From assembly GCF_013408145.1 (NCBI RefSeq), contig NZ_JACBZI010000001.1, positions 248,001 through 312,000 of the forward strand: 64,000 bases of DNA, in the 5' to 3' direction. The position numbers and the translations under genes were made by a program. The stretch's first letter is position 1. Each line of letters starts with the position of its first letter. The notes under the pieces are model-generated. The model had not been told where the DNA came from. It saw only the letters and a program-made list of their open reading frames with translations, and did no database searches. Of this stretch, positions 45,851 through 54,306 are shown in pieces. Source of the stretch: Nocardioides marinus (GTDB taxonomy: Bacteria; Actinomycetota; Actinomycetes; Propionibacteriales; Nocardioidaceae).

Positions 45851-46078
45851 CCGATCCACCCACTCCCGCAGGTCGGGCATCGAACTGGCCCCCGACGCGG
45901 GTGGACGCGGGTGAGAGCGCTCGCCCGGGTCGCGAGGACGCGCTCTGCGAGGGCCCGGCCGCCGCCCTCCTCGGCGGGGGCGGAGGCGTCGCCGGAGGTG
46001 CCGTCAGGGGTGCCGTGGGGGGTGTGGAAGCAGGAGGTCACGCCCCGATTTTTCCCCACGGGGAAGACTCTGTATGGT
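45851..46078 (+). promoter_or_regulatory. Gap with tRNA-Thr promoter
   Basis: About 200 bases with no recognisable gene. At its end, TATGGT (46073-46078) is a good -10 for the tRNA-Thr/tRNA-Met/rpmG transcript, 11 bases before the tRNA. A palindrome TTCCCCACGGGGAA (46052-46065) lies in the spacer. The -35 is not clear. Confidence 0.5.
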
Positions 46079-46089
46079 TCTGCGTCGTT

Positions 46090-46162
46090 GCCCCTTTAGC
46101 TCAGTCGGCAGAGCGTCTCCATGGTAAGGAGAAGGTCTACGGTTCGATTCCGTAAAGGGGCT
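46090..46162 (+). tRNA. tRNA-Thr (anticodon GGT)
   Basis: 73-nt tRNA. GCCCCTT (46090-46096) pairs with AAGGGGC (46155-46161), discriminator T. The anticodon loop ATGGTAA holds GGT. T-arm GGTTCGATTCC. CCA is not encoded. It heads a cluster with tRNA-Met and rpmG, as in mycobacteria. Confidence 0.95.
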
Positions 46163-46212
46163 CTGGGTCGGGTCGGCGCCGGTCGAAGACCGGGGTCGAC
46201 CCTCATCCATGT

Positions 46213-46289
46213 GGCGGGGTAGCTCAGGTGGTTAGAGCACACGGCTCATAATCGTGGTGTCGCGGGTTCGAGTCCCGCCCCCGCTACCA
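46213..46289 (+). tRNA. tRNA-Met (anticodon CAT, elongator)
   Basis: 77-nt gene including an encoded CCA (46287-46289). GGCGGGG pairs with CCCCGCT (one G-T pair), discriminator A. The loop CTCATAA gives anticodon CAT. The first pair is not the C-A mismatch of initiator tRNA, so this is elongator Met; tRNA-Ile2 (CAT) is less likely given the sequence. Confidence 0.9.
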
Positions 46290-46329
46290 CACTCTCCGCA
46301 CACGGACTCCGATCAAGCAAGGAACCACC

Positions 46330-46500
46330 ATGGCCAGCAAGAGCTCTGACGTTCGCCCCAAGATCACGCTCGCCTGCGTGGACTGCAAGGAGCGGAACTA
46401 CATCACCAAGAAGAACCGTCGGAACAACCCCGACCGCATGGAGATGAAGAAGTTCTGCCCGCGTTGCCGGACGCACACCGACCACCGCGAGACCCGCTGA
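46330..46500 (+). CDS. rpmG: 50S ribosomal protein L33
   Basis: 56-aa ribosomal protein ([20 protein letters not shown] at the N-terminus). Two CxxC pairs (ACVDC and FCPRC) show it is the zinc-binding form. A weak AAGGA precedes the ATG. It follows tRNA-Met by 40 bases and is followed by a strong hairpin. Confidence 0.97.
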   Translation: MASKSSDVRPKITLACVDCKERNYITKKNRRNNPDRMEMKKFCPRCRTHTDHRETR

Positions 46501-46522
46501 CCCCAGCGCTCGTCGCGAACGC

Positions 46523-46552
46523 ACGGCCCGCCAGGTCCTCCTGGCGGGCCGT
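46523..46552 (+). terminator. rpmG terminator
   Basis: ACGGCCCGCCAGG (46523-46535) and CCTGGCGGGCCGT (46540-46552) form a perfect 13-bp stem with a 4-base loop, 22 bases after the rpmG stop. Confidence 0.8.
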
Positions 46553-46613
46553 CGGCGTTCGCCGGGCCCTGGAGCCCAGGCCCTGGCCCTTGGAGCCCGG
46601 GACCCCGGTTCCG

Positions 46614-47675
46614 TCAGTCGGCCGGGTCGCAGGTCGGCTCGGGCCAGGCGCCCACCCGCGAGGTGTCGAGCCTGGACAGCGTGGGGACGACGGGACGACC
46701 GCCGCGGGTCCAGAACGCTCGCGCGCTCGACTCGCTGACCACCCACACACCGGCCCGCGTGGCGACCATCCCCTCGGCCCCGGGGAGGAACGCGCGCGCT
46801 CGGCCGCCCGGGCCCTCCAGGACCCCGCACCTCGTGTGCGAGCGGGCGAACCACACCCCGGTGCGCCCGCCCATCCGAGCCCACACCGCCCCCTGCGCGT
46901 GGGAGGGCACCTTCCGCGACGCCACCGCGTCCGCCGCGCCCAGCGCCGTGACGCCGGGCGCCAGCACGTCAGTCACGCGGAACCAGTCCATCGCCGCACG
47001 ACCCGGGTGCACCCGTGACGGACGGAAGCGCCCGAGACCGATCCGCCCGTCGGGTGCCAGGAGGCCGAACGAGCCCTGCACCGGGTCCTCGAGCCGCCAG
47101 ACCCGCAGCACGTCCAGCGAGCCGGGGTCCAGCAGCCACAACCGCGAGCTCTCCGTGAGCCACAGGCCGTGCCGGTCCAGGGCCGCGCCGCCGCCGTGCC
47201 GGCAGCTCACCTCGGGCCCACCGGGCACGCTGCCCTCGACCCGCGGACGGTCGGCCAGCAGCCGCCCGGTGCGCAGGTCCACGCGCAGCACCCGGCACCA
47301 CAACGAGCCCGGCTCACCCTCGTCGTAGCCGGTCAGCCAGGCGGTGCGCCCGCGCACCGCCACGCCCTGCGGCACGAACGCCGCGGCCCCGCGGGGCGCC
47401 CAGACGGCGGCGCAGACCGCGTCCGAGACGGGGAGCGGAGTGAGCCCGGCCCGGTCCGGCAGGTACGACGGGGCCCGGCCGCGGACGTCGGCGGACGTCA
47501 CCGGTGGGCAGTCGGCCAACCGGGGGGACGGGCCGGACCCGGCCGGGTCCGGGTCGGCCGACGGCGTCGTGCACGCCCCGAGCAGTGCCAGGACCGTGGC
47601 CACGACCACGGCCGCGCGGGCCGTAGGTTGGACCCATGCCAGTCGACCCCTCGATCGTCGGTCGCTCCTTCCCAT
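46614..47675 (-). CDS. Lipoprotein of unknown function, predicted propeller-like
   Basis: 353-aa exported protein. The N-terminus has a lipobox (VLALLGAC) after an unusually long charged region. The body contains repeated GxxW/L-type strands (GVAVRGRTAWLTGYDEG, GLWLTESSRLWLLDPGSLDV, TGVWFARSHTRCGVL, AGVWVVSESSARAFW), suggesting a beta-propeller. ATG 47675 is needed for a full signal peptide and makes it overlap the divergent HadA-like gene by 40 bases; the start is therefore uncertain. It is inserted antisense between rpmG and the HadA/B-like pair. Confidence 0.7.
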   Translation of the reverse strand: MGRSDRRSRGRLAWVQPTARAAVVVATVLALLGACTTPSADPDPAGSGPSPRLADCPPVTSADVRGRAPSYLPDRAGLTPLPVSDAVCAAVWAPRGAAAFVPQGVAVRGRTAWLTGYDEGEPGSLWCRVLRVDLRTGRLLADRPRVEGSVPGGPEVSCRHGGGAALDRHGLWLTESSRLWLLDPGSLDVLRVWRLEDPVQGSFGLLAPDGRIGLGRFRPSRVHPGRAAMDWFRVTDVLAPGVTALGAADAVASRKVPSHAQGAVWARMGGRTGVWFARSHTRCGVLEGPGGRARAFLPGAEGMVATRAGVWVVSESSARAFWTRGGRPVVPTLSRLDTSRVGAWPEPTCDPAD

Positions 47676-48046
47676 CCACGCGACCGTACCCCGTCACCGC
47701 CGAGGGCCTGCGCGCCTTCGCCGCCGCCACCGGAGGGGAGTGGGACGGGGGGCCGGCGCCGGCGACGTACCCGATCGTGATGGCCTTCGAGGCGATGAAC
47801 GCCTTCCTCGAGGCCGAGCAGGTCCAGCTGCACCGCATCGTCCACGGCGAGCAGCGCTTCACCTACGAGCGTCCCGTGCGCGAGGGCGACGTCCTCACCG
47901 CGACACTCACCGTCGCCGGGCTCCGCCAGATCGGCGGCAACGACATCATCAGCACCACCAGCGAGGTCCTCGACGCCGACGGCGCGCTCGTGTGCACGAC
48001 CGGCGCCACGCTGGTGCACCGCGCCGGGACGGAGGGCGACGCATGA
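47636..48046 (+). CDS. MaoC/HadA-like (3R)-hydroxyacyl dehydratase subunit
   Basis: 136-aa hotdog-fold protein of the FAS1_DH/HadA type, non-catalytic partner of the next gene. PSIVGRSFPSTRPYPVTAEGLRAFAAATG and GEQRFTYERPVREGDVLTAT are conserved. In mycobacteria the HadAB/HadBC dehydratases act in fatty-acid elongation for mycolic acids and lie in this same position between rpmG and secE. The ATG is 6 bases after TAGGTT (leaderless). ATGA overlap with the next gene. Confidence 0.85.
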   Translation: MPVDPSIVGRSFPSTRPYPVTAEGLRAFAAATGGEWDGGPAPATYPIVMAFEAMNAFLEAEQVQLHRIVHGEQRFTYERPVREGDVLTATLTVAGLRQIGGNDIISTTSEVLDADGALVCTTGATLVHRAGTEGDA

Positions 48047-48429
48047 GCCTGCCGAGCCGCACCTTCATCATCACCCGCGCCGACCTCGTCGCGTACGCCG
48101 CCGCGAGCGGCGACCACAACCCGATCCACCAGGACGAGGCGGTCGCGACGGCCGTGGGGCTGCCCGGGGTCATCGCGCACGGGATGTACACCATGGCGCT
48201 GGCCGCCCGCGCCGTCGCCGACTGGTTCCCCGATCGCGAGGTCGTCTCCCTGGGCTGCAAGTTCACCGCCCCGGTCGTGGTGCCGGCCGAGGGCGGCGTC
48301 GAGGTGCTCGTGGAGGGCCAGGAGAAGCCGGGCGACGACGGCACCACCACCGTCGCCCTGACCGTCACCTGCGGCGGCACCAAGGTGCTGGGCGTGCCCA
48401 AGGCCGTGCTGGGGCCGGTCCGTGGCTGA
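48043..48429 (+). CDS. MaoC/HadB-like (3R)-hydroxyacyl dehydratase catalytic subunit
   Basis: 128-aa hotdog protein with the catalytic hydratase-2 motif YAAASGDHNPIHQDEAVATA (Asp and His) and GVIAHGMYTMALAARAV. It forms the active heterodimer with the preceding gene. It starts at an overlapping ATGA and ends 8 bases inside murB. No hadC copy follows. Confidence 0.88.
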   Translation: MSLPSRTFIITRADLVAYAAASGDHNPIHQDEAVATAVGLPGVIAHGMYTMALAARAVADWFPDREVVSLGCKFTAPVVVPAEGGVEVLVEGQEKPGDDGTTTVALTVTCGGTKVLGVPKAVLGPVRG

Positions 48430-49468
48430 GGCCCCCGCCCTGCGCGACCGCACCACGCTGCGTCTCGGCGGCCCCGCGCGACGCTGGGTCACCGCCACGA
48501 CCGAGGCCGAGCTGGTCGAGGCCGTGCGCGCCGCCGACGACGCGGGCGAGCCGGTCCTGGTGCTCGGTGGCGGGAGCAACCTCGTCGTCGCCGACGAGGG
48601 CTTCGCGGGCACGGTGGTCGAGGTGGCCACCCGCGGCATCCGCAGCGACGTCGAGGACGACGACCCGACGTGCGGCGGCGCGATGGTGACCGTCGCGGCG
48701 GGGGAGTCGTGGGACGCCTTCGTCGCCACCGCCGTCGAGCGCGGCTGGGTCGGCGTGGAGGCGCTGTCCGGCATCCCCGGGTCGGTCGGCGCGACGCCGA
48801 TCCAGAACGTCGGCGCCTACGGCCAGGACGTCTCCCAGACCATCGCCCAGGTGCGCGCGTGGGACCGCCGCGAGCGGACGTTCCGCACCTTCGCCCACGC
48901 CGAGTGCGACTTCGGCTACCGCCACTCGCGGTTCAAGTCCGACCCCGGCCGCCACGTGGTGGTGTCGGTGACCTTCCAGCTGCGGCAGGGCAGCCTCGGC
49001 GCCCCGGTCGCGTACGCCGAGCTGGCCCGCGCCCTCGGGGTCGAGACCGGCCAGCGGGCGCCTCTCGCCGAGGTGCGCGCCGCCGTCCTCGCGCTGCGGG
49101 GCGGCAAGGGGATGGTCCTCGACGCCGGCGACCACGACACGTGGAGCGCCGGCTCGTTCTTCACCAACCCCGTGCTCGACGCCGCCGACGTGCCCGAGGG
49201 GGCACCGGCGTGGCCGCAGCCCGACGGCACCGTCAAGACCAGCGCCGCCTGGCTCATCGAGCACGCCGGGCTGCCCAAGGGTTGGGGCGCCGAGGTGACC
49301 GGCGGGCGCGCGACGCTGTCCACCAAGCACACCCTCGCGCTGACCAACCGCGGCGGTGCGACGACCGCCGACCTGCTCGGTCTCGCGCGGGCGGTGCAGG
49401 AGCGGGTCGACCAGCGCTTCGGCGTACGCCTGGTCAACGAGCCGGTGCTCGTCGGCTGCACCCTCTGA
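48422..49468 (+). CDS. murB: UDP-N-acetylenolpyruvoylglucosamine reductase
   Basis: 348-aa flavoenzyme completing UDP-MurNAc for peptidoglycan. FAD-binding VLGGGSNLVVADEGFAGTVV and GIPGSVGATPIQNVGAYGQD, substrate loop YRHSRFK, catalytic Ser in SAGSFFTNPV and Glu in NEPVLVG are present. The GTG at 48422 lies inside the end of the HadB-like gene, so all three are one operon. Confidence 0.95.
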   Translation: MAEAPALRDRTTLRLGGPARRWVTATTEAELVEAVRAADDAGEPVLVLGGGSNLVVADEGFAGTVVEVATRGIRSDVEDDDPTCGGAMVTVAAGESWDAFVATAVERGWVGVEALSGIPGSVGATPIQNVGAYGQDVSQTIAQVRAWDRRERTFRTFAHAECDFGYRHSRFKSDPGRHVVVSVTFQLRQGSLGAPVAYAELARALGVETGQRAPLAEVRAAVLALRGGKGMVLDAGDHDTWSAGSFFTNPVLDAADVPEGAPAWPQPDGTVKTSAAWLIEHAGLPKGWGAEVTGGRATLSTKHTLALTNRGGATTADLLGLARAVQERVDQRFGVRLVNEPVLVGCTL

Positions 49469-49486
49469 CGAGGGCGCAGCCGGTCG

Positions 49487-50098
49487 TCAGTAGCCGGAGG
49501 TCCCCGCCGCGATCGCGATGATGGCGACGAACGCCAGCACGCCCAGCGCGAGCAGCACGGTCGCGATGATGCCCAGGATCATCCCGGCGCTGGCCTCGCT
49601 GCGCCCGCCGAGCTGGCCGCCGGCCTCGTCGATCTCGCGCCGGACCCGGGAGCCGAGGAACCAGGCGTAGGGCCCCACCAGCAGCGGCAGGCCGCACACG
49701 AAGCCCCCGCCCAGCGCCACGATGCCCCACACCAGGGAGGCGTTGGCCTGGGGGTGCGACGGCACCGACGGGAAGGGCTGGTAGCCCGGCTGCTGGGCAT
49801 AGGGCTGCCCGTAGGGCTGGCCGTACTGCTGGCCGTACTGCTGGCCGTAGGGCTGCTGGGCCGGCGGCGGGTAGCCCTGCGTGCCGTAGCCCGGCTGCCC
49901 CCACTGCGGCTGTCCCTGGCCGTACGGCGGCGGGGTGCCCTGACCCTGCTGAGGCTGCTGGCCCTCCTGGGCCGCCCGCTCCGGGTCGGCGTAGGGGTTC
50001 GTCGGGTACGACGGCGGGGTCGGCGGCTGGTTGGCCCCACTGCCGTAGGGCTGGTGGGTCCAGGGCGTGTTGTCGTCCTCGGGCTCGCGATCGCTCAC
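49487..50098 (-). CDS. DUF4190-type membrane protein with Tyr/Gln/Pro-rich N-terminus
   Basis: 203-aa protein. The first about 125 residues are low complexity with repeats of the type QQYGQ/PYGQ; two hydrophobic segments (ASLVWGIVALGGGFVCGLPL, ASAGMILGIIATVLLALGVL) form the DUF4190-like domain. The GTG at 50098 has AGGA upstream; longer frames are antisense to adenosine deaminase. It is convergent with murB, 18 bases between the stops. Confidence 0.8.
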   Translation of the reverse strand: MSDREPEDDNTPWTHQPYGSGANQPPTPPSYPTNPYADPERAAQEGQQPQQGQGTPPPYGQGQPQWGQPGYGTQGYPPPAQQPYGQQYGQQYGQPYGQPYAQQPGYQPFPSVPSHPQANASLVWGIVALGGGFVCGLPLLVGPYAWFLGSRVRREIDEAGGQLGGRSEASAGMILGIIATVLLALGVLAFVAIIAIAAGTSGY

Positions 50099-50120
50099 GG
50101 GGCCATCCTCGCAGAGGCGA

Positions 50121-51149
50121 TCAGGGCGAGGGCTCGTCCGGACCGGCGAGCCACGCGTCGATGCCGGCCAGCAGGCGGGTCCGCACGTCCGAGGGGGCTC
50201 GCGAGGCCCGCACCGACATCCGGGCCAGCTCGGCCAGCGTGGCGTCGTCGAGGTCGTGGGCGGCGCGCATCGTGGCGTACTGCGCGGCCAACCGGGAGCC
50301 GAACAGCAGCGGGTCGTCGGCGCCCAGCGCGATCGTCGCGCCGGCCGCGAGCAGCTGGGGGAGCGGCACCGAGGTGAGGTCGGAGTAGACCCCCAGGGCG
50401 ACGTTGGAGACCGGGCAGACCTCCAGGGCGACACCGCAGGAGACGACCCGCTCCAGGAGCTCGGGGTCCTCGACGGAGCGCACGCCGTGACCGAGGCGGT
50501 CGGCGTGCAGGTGGTCCAGGCAGGTGCGGACGTGGTCGGCGCCCAGCAGCTCCCCGCCGTGCGGCGCGAGCATCAGCCCCGCCCGCTCGGCGATGGCGAA
50601 CGCCGGCCCGAAGTCCTCGGTGGTGCCCCGGCGCTCGTCGTTGGACAGCCCGAAGCCGACGACGCCTCTCCCGGCGTACTGCGCGGCCAGGCGAGCCAGC
50701 GTCCGGGCGTCGAGGGGGTGACGGGTCCGGTTGGCCGCGATCACCACGGCCATCCCGAGGCCGGTCTCCCGCGACGCCTCGACCACCGCGTCCAGGACCA
50801 GGTCGGTGAAGGCGGTGATGCCGCCGAAGCGCGCGGCGTAGCCGCTGGGGTCCACCTGGATCTCCAGCCACCCGCCCCCGTCACGTACGTCGTCCTCGGC
50901 CGCCTCCCGGACCAGTCGGCGCACGTCGCCCTCGGTCCGCAGCACCGAGCGCGCGACGTCGTAGAGCCGCTGGAAGCGGAACCAGCCCTTCTCGTCGGCG
51001 GCGGAGAGGTGCGGCGGCCACTCGGAGACCAGCGACTCCGGCAGGGAGATGCCGTCGCGCTCGGCCAGCTCCAGCAGCGTCCCGTGCCGCATGGAGCCGG
51101 TGAAGTGCAGGTGCAGGTGCGCCTTGGGCAGCAGGTGGAGGTCGCGCAC
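50121..51149 (-). CDS. add: Adenosine deaminase family protein
   Basis: 342-aa zinc hydrolase deaminating adenosine (or adenine). AHLHLHFTGS gives the HxH zinc ligands, HGGELLGADHV the catalytic His/Glu, HRLG-like DRLGHGVRS and the aspartate pair in ALGADDPLLFGS. The GTG start is 6 bases after TAGGGT on the minus strand, suggesting a leaderless mRNA. It runs antisense to the neighbouring secE block. Confidence 0.9.
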   Translation of the reverse strand: MRDLHLLPKAHLHLHFTGSMRHGTLLELAERDGISLPESLVSEWPPHLSAADEKGWFRFQRLYDVARSVLRTEGDVRRLVREAAEDDVRDGGGWLEIQVDPSGYAARFGGITAFTDLVLDAVVEASRETGLGMAVVIAANRTRHPLDARTLARLAAQYAGRGVVGFGLSNDERRGTTEDFGPAFAIAERAGLMLAPHGGELLGADHVRTCLDHLHADRLGHGVRSVEDPELLERVVSCGVALEVCPVSNVALGVYSDLTSVPLPQLLAAGATIALGADDPLLFGSRLAAQYATMRAAHDLDDATLAELARMSVRASRAPSDVRTRLLAGIDAWLAGPDEPSP

Positions 51150-51195
51150 GGCGCCACCCTAGGCGTCGCCGCCACGCCCGTCGGGCGGCGGGCGT

Positions 51196-51226
51196 TTGGA
51201 CGCGGCGTGGACGGCACCCGTAGACT
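51196..51226 (+). promoter_or_regulatory. Putative tRNA-Trp/secE promoter
   Basis: TTGGAC (51196-51201) and TAGACT (51221-51226) are separated by 19 bases. A UUCG-capped hairpin (ATGC-TTCG-GCAT) follows in the leader before the tRNA. Confidence 0.45.
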
Positions 51227-51281
51227 CCCCGCTTGGTGGTCTCCCCCCATGCTTCGGCATGCCCCGGGGGTGGACCGTCGG

Positions 51282-51354
51282 AGGGCACTAGCTCAACTGG
51301 CAGAGCATCGGTCTCCAAAACCGAAGGTTGGGGGTTCAAGTCCCTCGTGCCCTG
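51282..51354 (+). tRNA. tRNA-Trp (anticodon CCA)
   Basis: 73-nt tRNA. AGGGCAC (51282-51288) pairs with GTGCCCT (51347-51353), discriminator G. The loop CTCCAAA gives CCA. It is directly upstream of secE, the standard actinobacterial order. Confidence 0.97.
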
Positions 51355-51419
51355 CAGGACGCAGCGACCACACGGTCGGCTGCGAGCAGCACCAGCAACG
51401 ATGCGAGAGAGGTGGCGGC

Positions 51420-51653
51420 GTGACGGACAACGCGGTCCGCGACGACAAGCCCGTGCGCACCAGCCCGGTGACCTTCTACCGGCAGGTCGTCGCCGAGCTG
51501 CGCAAGGTCGTCTGGCCCACCCAGGACCAGCTGGTCACCTACTTCTTCGTGGTGATGGTGTTCGTGCTGGTGATGATGGCGATCATCTCGGCCCTCGACC
51601 TCGGTCTGGGCCGCCTGGCGTTCGCGGTGTTCGGCGGCAACGCCGACCAGTGA
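51420..51653 (+). CDS. secE: Preprotein translocase subunit SecE
   Basis: 77-aa single-membrane-span subunit of the SecYEG channel. FYRQVVAELRKVVWPTQDQL is the conserved amphipathic segment, followed by the transmembrane helix (YFFVVMVFVLVMMAIISALDL). The GTG at 51420 has GAGAGG upstream; a longer frame continuing to the left is antisense to adenosine deaminase. Confidence 0.96.
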   Translation: MTDNAVRDDKPVRTSPVTFYRQVVAELRKVVWPTQDQLVTYFFVVMVFVLVMMAIISALDLGLGRLAFAVFGGNADQ

Positions 51654-51754
51654 GCCCAGACCGGCGGTGAGCCCGGCGAGGCCGGACCTCGCAGCCACCA
51701 CCCGCGGGCGGCCACCCGCACCCGGCCCGGCCACGAGCCCGGGCGACGTACGAC

Positions 51755-52606
51755 GTGATGGAGCAGGACGTGACTGAGCAGTTCGAGCCGGCGGAGACCG
51801 ACGGCACCCTCGACGAGACCGTCGTGGACGCAGCCGACGACAGCGCCGAGGAGACCGTCGAGGTCGCCGATGGCGCTGAGGAGACCGCCGACCAGGTCGA
51901 CGGCGACGCCGACCAGGTCGACGGCGACGCCGACCAGGACGACGCCGACGAGGACGAGCAGGCCGAGGAGCCCGACGCGGACGACCCGCTGGAGAAGTTC
52001 CGTCGCGAGCTGTGGGCCAAGCCCGGCGACTGGTTCGTGGTGCACACCTACTCCGGCATGGAGAACCGGGTGAAGCAGAACCTCGAGAACCGCGCCATCT
52101 CCCTCAACATGGAGGACTACATCCACGAGATCGTGGTCCCCACCGAGGAGGTCGCGGAGATCAAGAACGGCCAGCGCAAGATGGTCAAGCGCACCGTGCT
52201 CCCCGGTTACGTCCTGGTCCGCATGGACCTCACCGACGAGTCCTGGTCCGCGGTGCGCCACACGCCCTCGGTCACCGGCTTCGTCGGCAACTCCCACCAG
52301 CCGGTCCCGTTGACGATGAGCGAGGTCGAGGACATGCTGGCCCCCGCCGTCGTGGCCCGCGCCGAGGCCGAGGCCGTCGCGGCCGGCACCGCCCCCGTCG
52401 GCTCGCCCACCACCGCGAAGAAGCCGGTCGAGGTCGCGGACTTCTCGGTCTCCGACTCCGTGATGGTCGTCGACGGCCCGTTCGCCACGCTGCACGCGAC
52501 GATCACCGAGATCAACGCCGAGAGCCAGCGCGTCAAGGCGCTCGTCGAGATCTTCGGCCGGGAGACCCCGGTCGAGCTGTCCTTCAGCCAGATCCAGCGC
52601 GTCTGA
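51755..52606 (+). CDS. nusG: Transcription termination/antitermination protein NusG
   Basis: 283-aa transcription elongation factor. The NGN domain begins near residue 92 ([19 protein letters not shown]) and the KOW domain near [20 protein letters not shown]. The first about 90 residues are an Asp/Glu-rich extension absent from E. coli NusG (181 aa) but common in actinobacteria. A 21-base DNA unit beginning GACCAGGTCGACG is duplicated at 51890-51931, giving the repeat DQVDGDA. GTG 51755 and ATG 51758 are both possible starts. Confidence 0.95.
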   Translation: MMEQDVTEQFEPAETDGTLDETVVDAADDSAEETVEVADGAEETADQVDGDADQVDGDADQDDADEDEQAEEPDADDPLEKFRRELWAKPGDWFVVHTYSGMENRVKQNLENRAISLNMEDYIHEIVVPTEEVAEIKNGQRKMVKRTVLPGYVLVRMDLTDESWSAVRHTPSVTGFVGNSHQPVPLTMSEVEDMLAPAVVARAEAEAVAAGTAPVGSPTTAKKPVEVADFSVSDSVMVVDGPFATLHATITEINAESQRVKALVEIFGRETPVELSFSQIQRV

Positions 52607-52612
52607 CGCACC

Positions 52613-52637
52613 GGTCGGGCGGCGCCGCCGCCCGACC
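52613..52637 (+). terminator. Hairpin after nusG
   Basis: GGTCGGGCGGC (52613-52623) and GCCGCCCGACC (52627-52637) form a perfect 11-bp stem with a 3-base loop, directly after the nusG stop. Confidence 0.7.
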
Positions 52638-52645
52638 CCGCAGAT

Positions 52646-52675
52646 TTGGGCGGACCCCCGGCTCCGTCCCACAAT
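52646..52675 (+). promoter_or_regulatory. rplK promoter
   Basis: TTGGGC (52646-52651) and CACAAT (52670-52675) are separated by 18 bases, giving a leader of about 75 bases before rplK. The leader contains a hairpin GAGGCCGC-acacg-GCGGCCTC (52708-52728), which could be a site of L1 feedback control. Confidence 0.5.
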
Positions 52676-52758
52676 GATCGCTGCGCCTCCGGTTGGCGCA
52701 GGTGGCAGAGGCCGCACACGGCGGCCTCGACATGACCACGAGAAGAAAGAGAAGCAGC

Positions 52759-53187
52759 ATGCCTCCGAAGAAGAAGATCGCTGCCCTGGTCAAGGTGCAG
52801 CTCCAGGCCGGCGCCGCCTCCCCGGCCCCGCCGGTCGGTACCGCCCTGGGTCCCCACGGCGTCAACATCATGGACTTCTGCAAGGCGTACAACGCCCAGA
52901 CCGAGTCCATGCGCGGCAACGTCATCCCGGTCGAGATCACGATCTACGAGGACCGGTCCTTCGACTTCATCACGAAGACGCCGCCGGCCGCCGAGCTGAT
53001 CAAGAAGGCCGCCGGTCTGAAGAAGGGCTCCTCGGTCCCGCACAAGGAGAAGGTCGGCAAGCTGACCAAGGACCAGGTGCGCGAGATCGCCCAGACGAAG
53101 CTCCCCGACCTCAACGCGAACGACATCGACGCCGCGATGAAGATCGTCGAGGGCACCGCCCGCTCGATGGGCATCACGACCGACTGA
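52759..53187 (+). CDS. rplK: 50S ribosomal protein L11
   Basis: 142-aa protein of the ribosomal GTPase-associated centre. [34 protein letters not shown] is the N-terminal domain, and [22 protein letters not shown] the rRNA-binding domain. The ATG at 52759 follows a purine-rich AAGAAAGAGAAG. It is followed by rplA after 92 bases. Confidence 0.98.
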   Translation: MPPKKKIAALVKVQLQAGAASPAPPVGTALGPHGVNIMDFCKAYNAQTESMRGNVIPVEITIYEDRSFDFITKTPPAAELIKKAAGLKKGSSVPHKEKVGKLTKDQVREIAQTKLPDLNANDIDAAMKIVEGTARSMGITTD

Positions 53188-53279
53188 CGTCCCGGGGCAC
53201 CGCCCCGACGTCGCACCCCTGTGGCAGGGCCGCGCTGGCCCGAGCGACCACACCTGGACCGAGAAGAGAGAACCCAGAC

Positions 53280-53999
53280 ATGCAGCGCAGCAAGACCTAC
53301 CGCGCAGCGGCCGCCTCGTTCGACAAGGACGAGGTCTTCGCCCCGCTCGCCGCGATCAAGATCGCCAAGACCACCTCGAAGAAGAAGTTCGACGAGACCG
53401 TCGACGTCGTGATGCGTCTCGGCGTCGACCCCCGCAAGGCCGACCAGATGGTGCGCGGCACCGTCAACCTGCCCCACGGCACCGGCAAGACCGCCAAGGT
53501 CCTCGTCTTCGCCGTCGGTGACAAGGCCCAGGCCGCCCTCGACGCCGGTGCCGACGAGGTCGGTGGCGACGAGCTGATCGAGAAGGTGGCCGGCGGCTAC
53601 CTCGACTTCGACGCCGTGGTCGCCACCCCGGACCTCATGGGCAAGGTCGGCCGCCTCGGCCGCGTGCTCGGTCCCCGTGGCCTCATGCCGAACCCGAAGA
53701 CCGGCACCGTGACGCCCGACCCGGCCAAGGCCGTGACGGACATCAAGGGCGGCAAGATCGAGTTCCGCGTCGACCGCCACGCCAACCTGCACTTCATCAT
53801 CGGCAAGGCGTCGTTCTCCGAGGCCGCGCTGGCCGAGAACTACGCCGCCGCCCTCGAGGAGGTGCTGCGTCTCAAGCCGGCCAGCTCCAAGGGCCGCTAC
53901 ATCAAGAAGATCACGGTCTCGACCACCATGGGCCCCGGCGTCCAGGTCGACCCGAACCGCACCAAGAACGTCGCCGCCGAGGACGAGGCCAGCGCCTGA
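53280..53999 (+). CDS. rplA: 50S ribosomal protein L1
   Basis: 239-aa L1-stalk protein and probable translational repressor of its own operon. [42 protein letters not shown] and [19 protein letters not shown] are conserved. The ATG at 53280 follows GAGAAGAGAGAA. A strong terminator follows. Confidence 0.98.
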   Translation: MQRSKTYRAAAASFDKDEVFAPLAAIKIAKTTSKKKFDETVDVVMRLGVDPRKADQMVRGTVNLPHGTGKTAKVLVFAVGDKAQAALDAGADEVGGDELIEKVAGGYLDFDAVVATPDLMGKVGRLGRVLGPRGLMPNPKTGTVTPDPAKAVTDIKGGKIEFRVDRHANLHFIIGKASFSEAALAENYAAALEEVLRLKPASSKGRYIKKITVSTTMGPGVQVDPNRTKNVAAEDEASA

Positions 54000-54027
54000 G
54001 TCCACGCGGTCGACACCGCTGTACGCC

Positions 54028-54061
54028 GAAGGCCCGGTCCCCGCGAGGGGGCCGGGCCTTC
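54028..54061 (+). terminator. rplKA terminator
   Basis: GAAGGCCCGGTCCCC (54028-54042) pairs with GGGGGCCGGGCCTTC (54047-54061), 15 bp with one G-T pair and a GCGA loop, 28 bases after rplA. It is followed by GTGTCGTTCT. Confidence 0.85.
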
Positions 54062-54110
54062 GTGTCGTTCTCCGTGGCTGGGTGGGTGGTGTCGCCCGGG
54101 ATGGTGGTGT

Positions 54111-54279
54111 CGGGGCGCCGCCCCGCGGGAGTGGGGCGACGGCGGTGGGCCCGCCACACCCCCTTCGTCGGAACCACCCCTCTCGCTCGTTCCTCACGAG
54201 AGGGGGCCAGGCCCGTCCACCCTCCTCCGGGGGCGCGGCGGGCCCACCGCCGACGCCGCTGACGCGGCGCGGCGCCCCG
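54111..54279. repeat. Long imperfect palindrome 1 after rplA
   Basis: Arms of about 45 bases pair across a 169-bp element. CGGGGCGCCGC (54111-54121) matches GCGGCGCCCCG (54269-54279), and CGGCGGTGGGCCCGCC (54140-54155) matches GGCGGGCCCACCGCCG (54237-54252). The centre has its own hairpin, CCCCTCTCG (54177-54185) with CGAGAGGGG (54197-54205). No gene is apparent. Confidence 0.75.
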
Positions 54280-54306
54280 GCACCGTGGAGACCTCAAGCG
54301 TGCGGG

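Noticed and set aside
45691-46059. A minus-strand frame translating the repeats as SRRIDTPAR-type units of 14 residues
   Set aside because: The 42-base period keeps the frame open, but the other cluster has a 43-base step that breaks it, and there is no ribosome-binding site. The hairpin structure explains conservation better than a peptide does.
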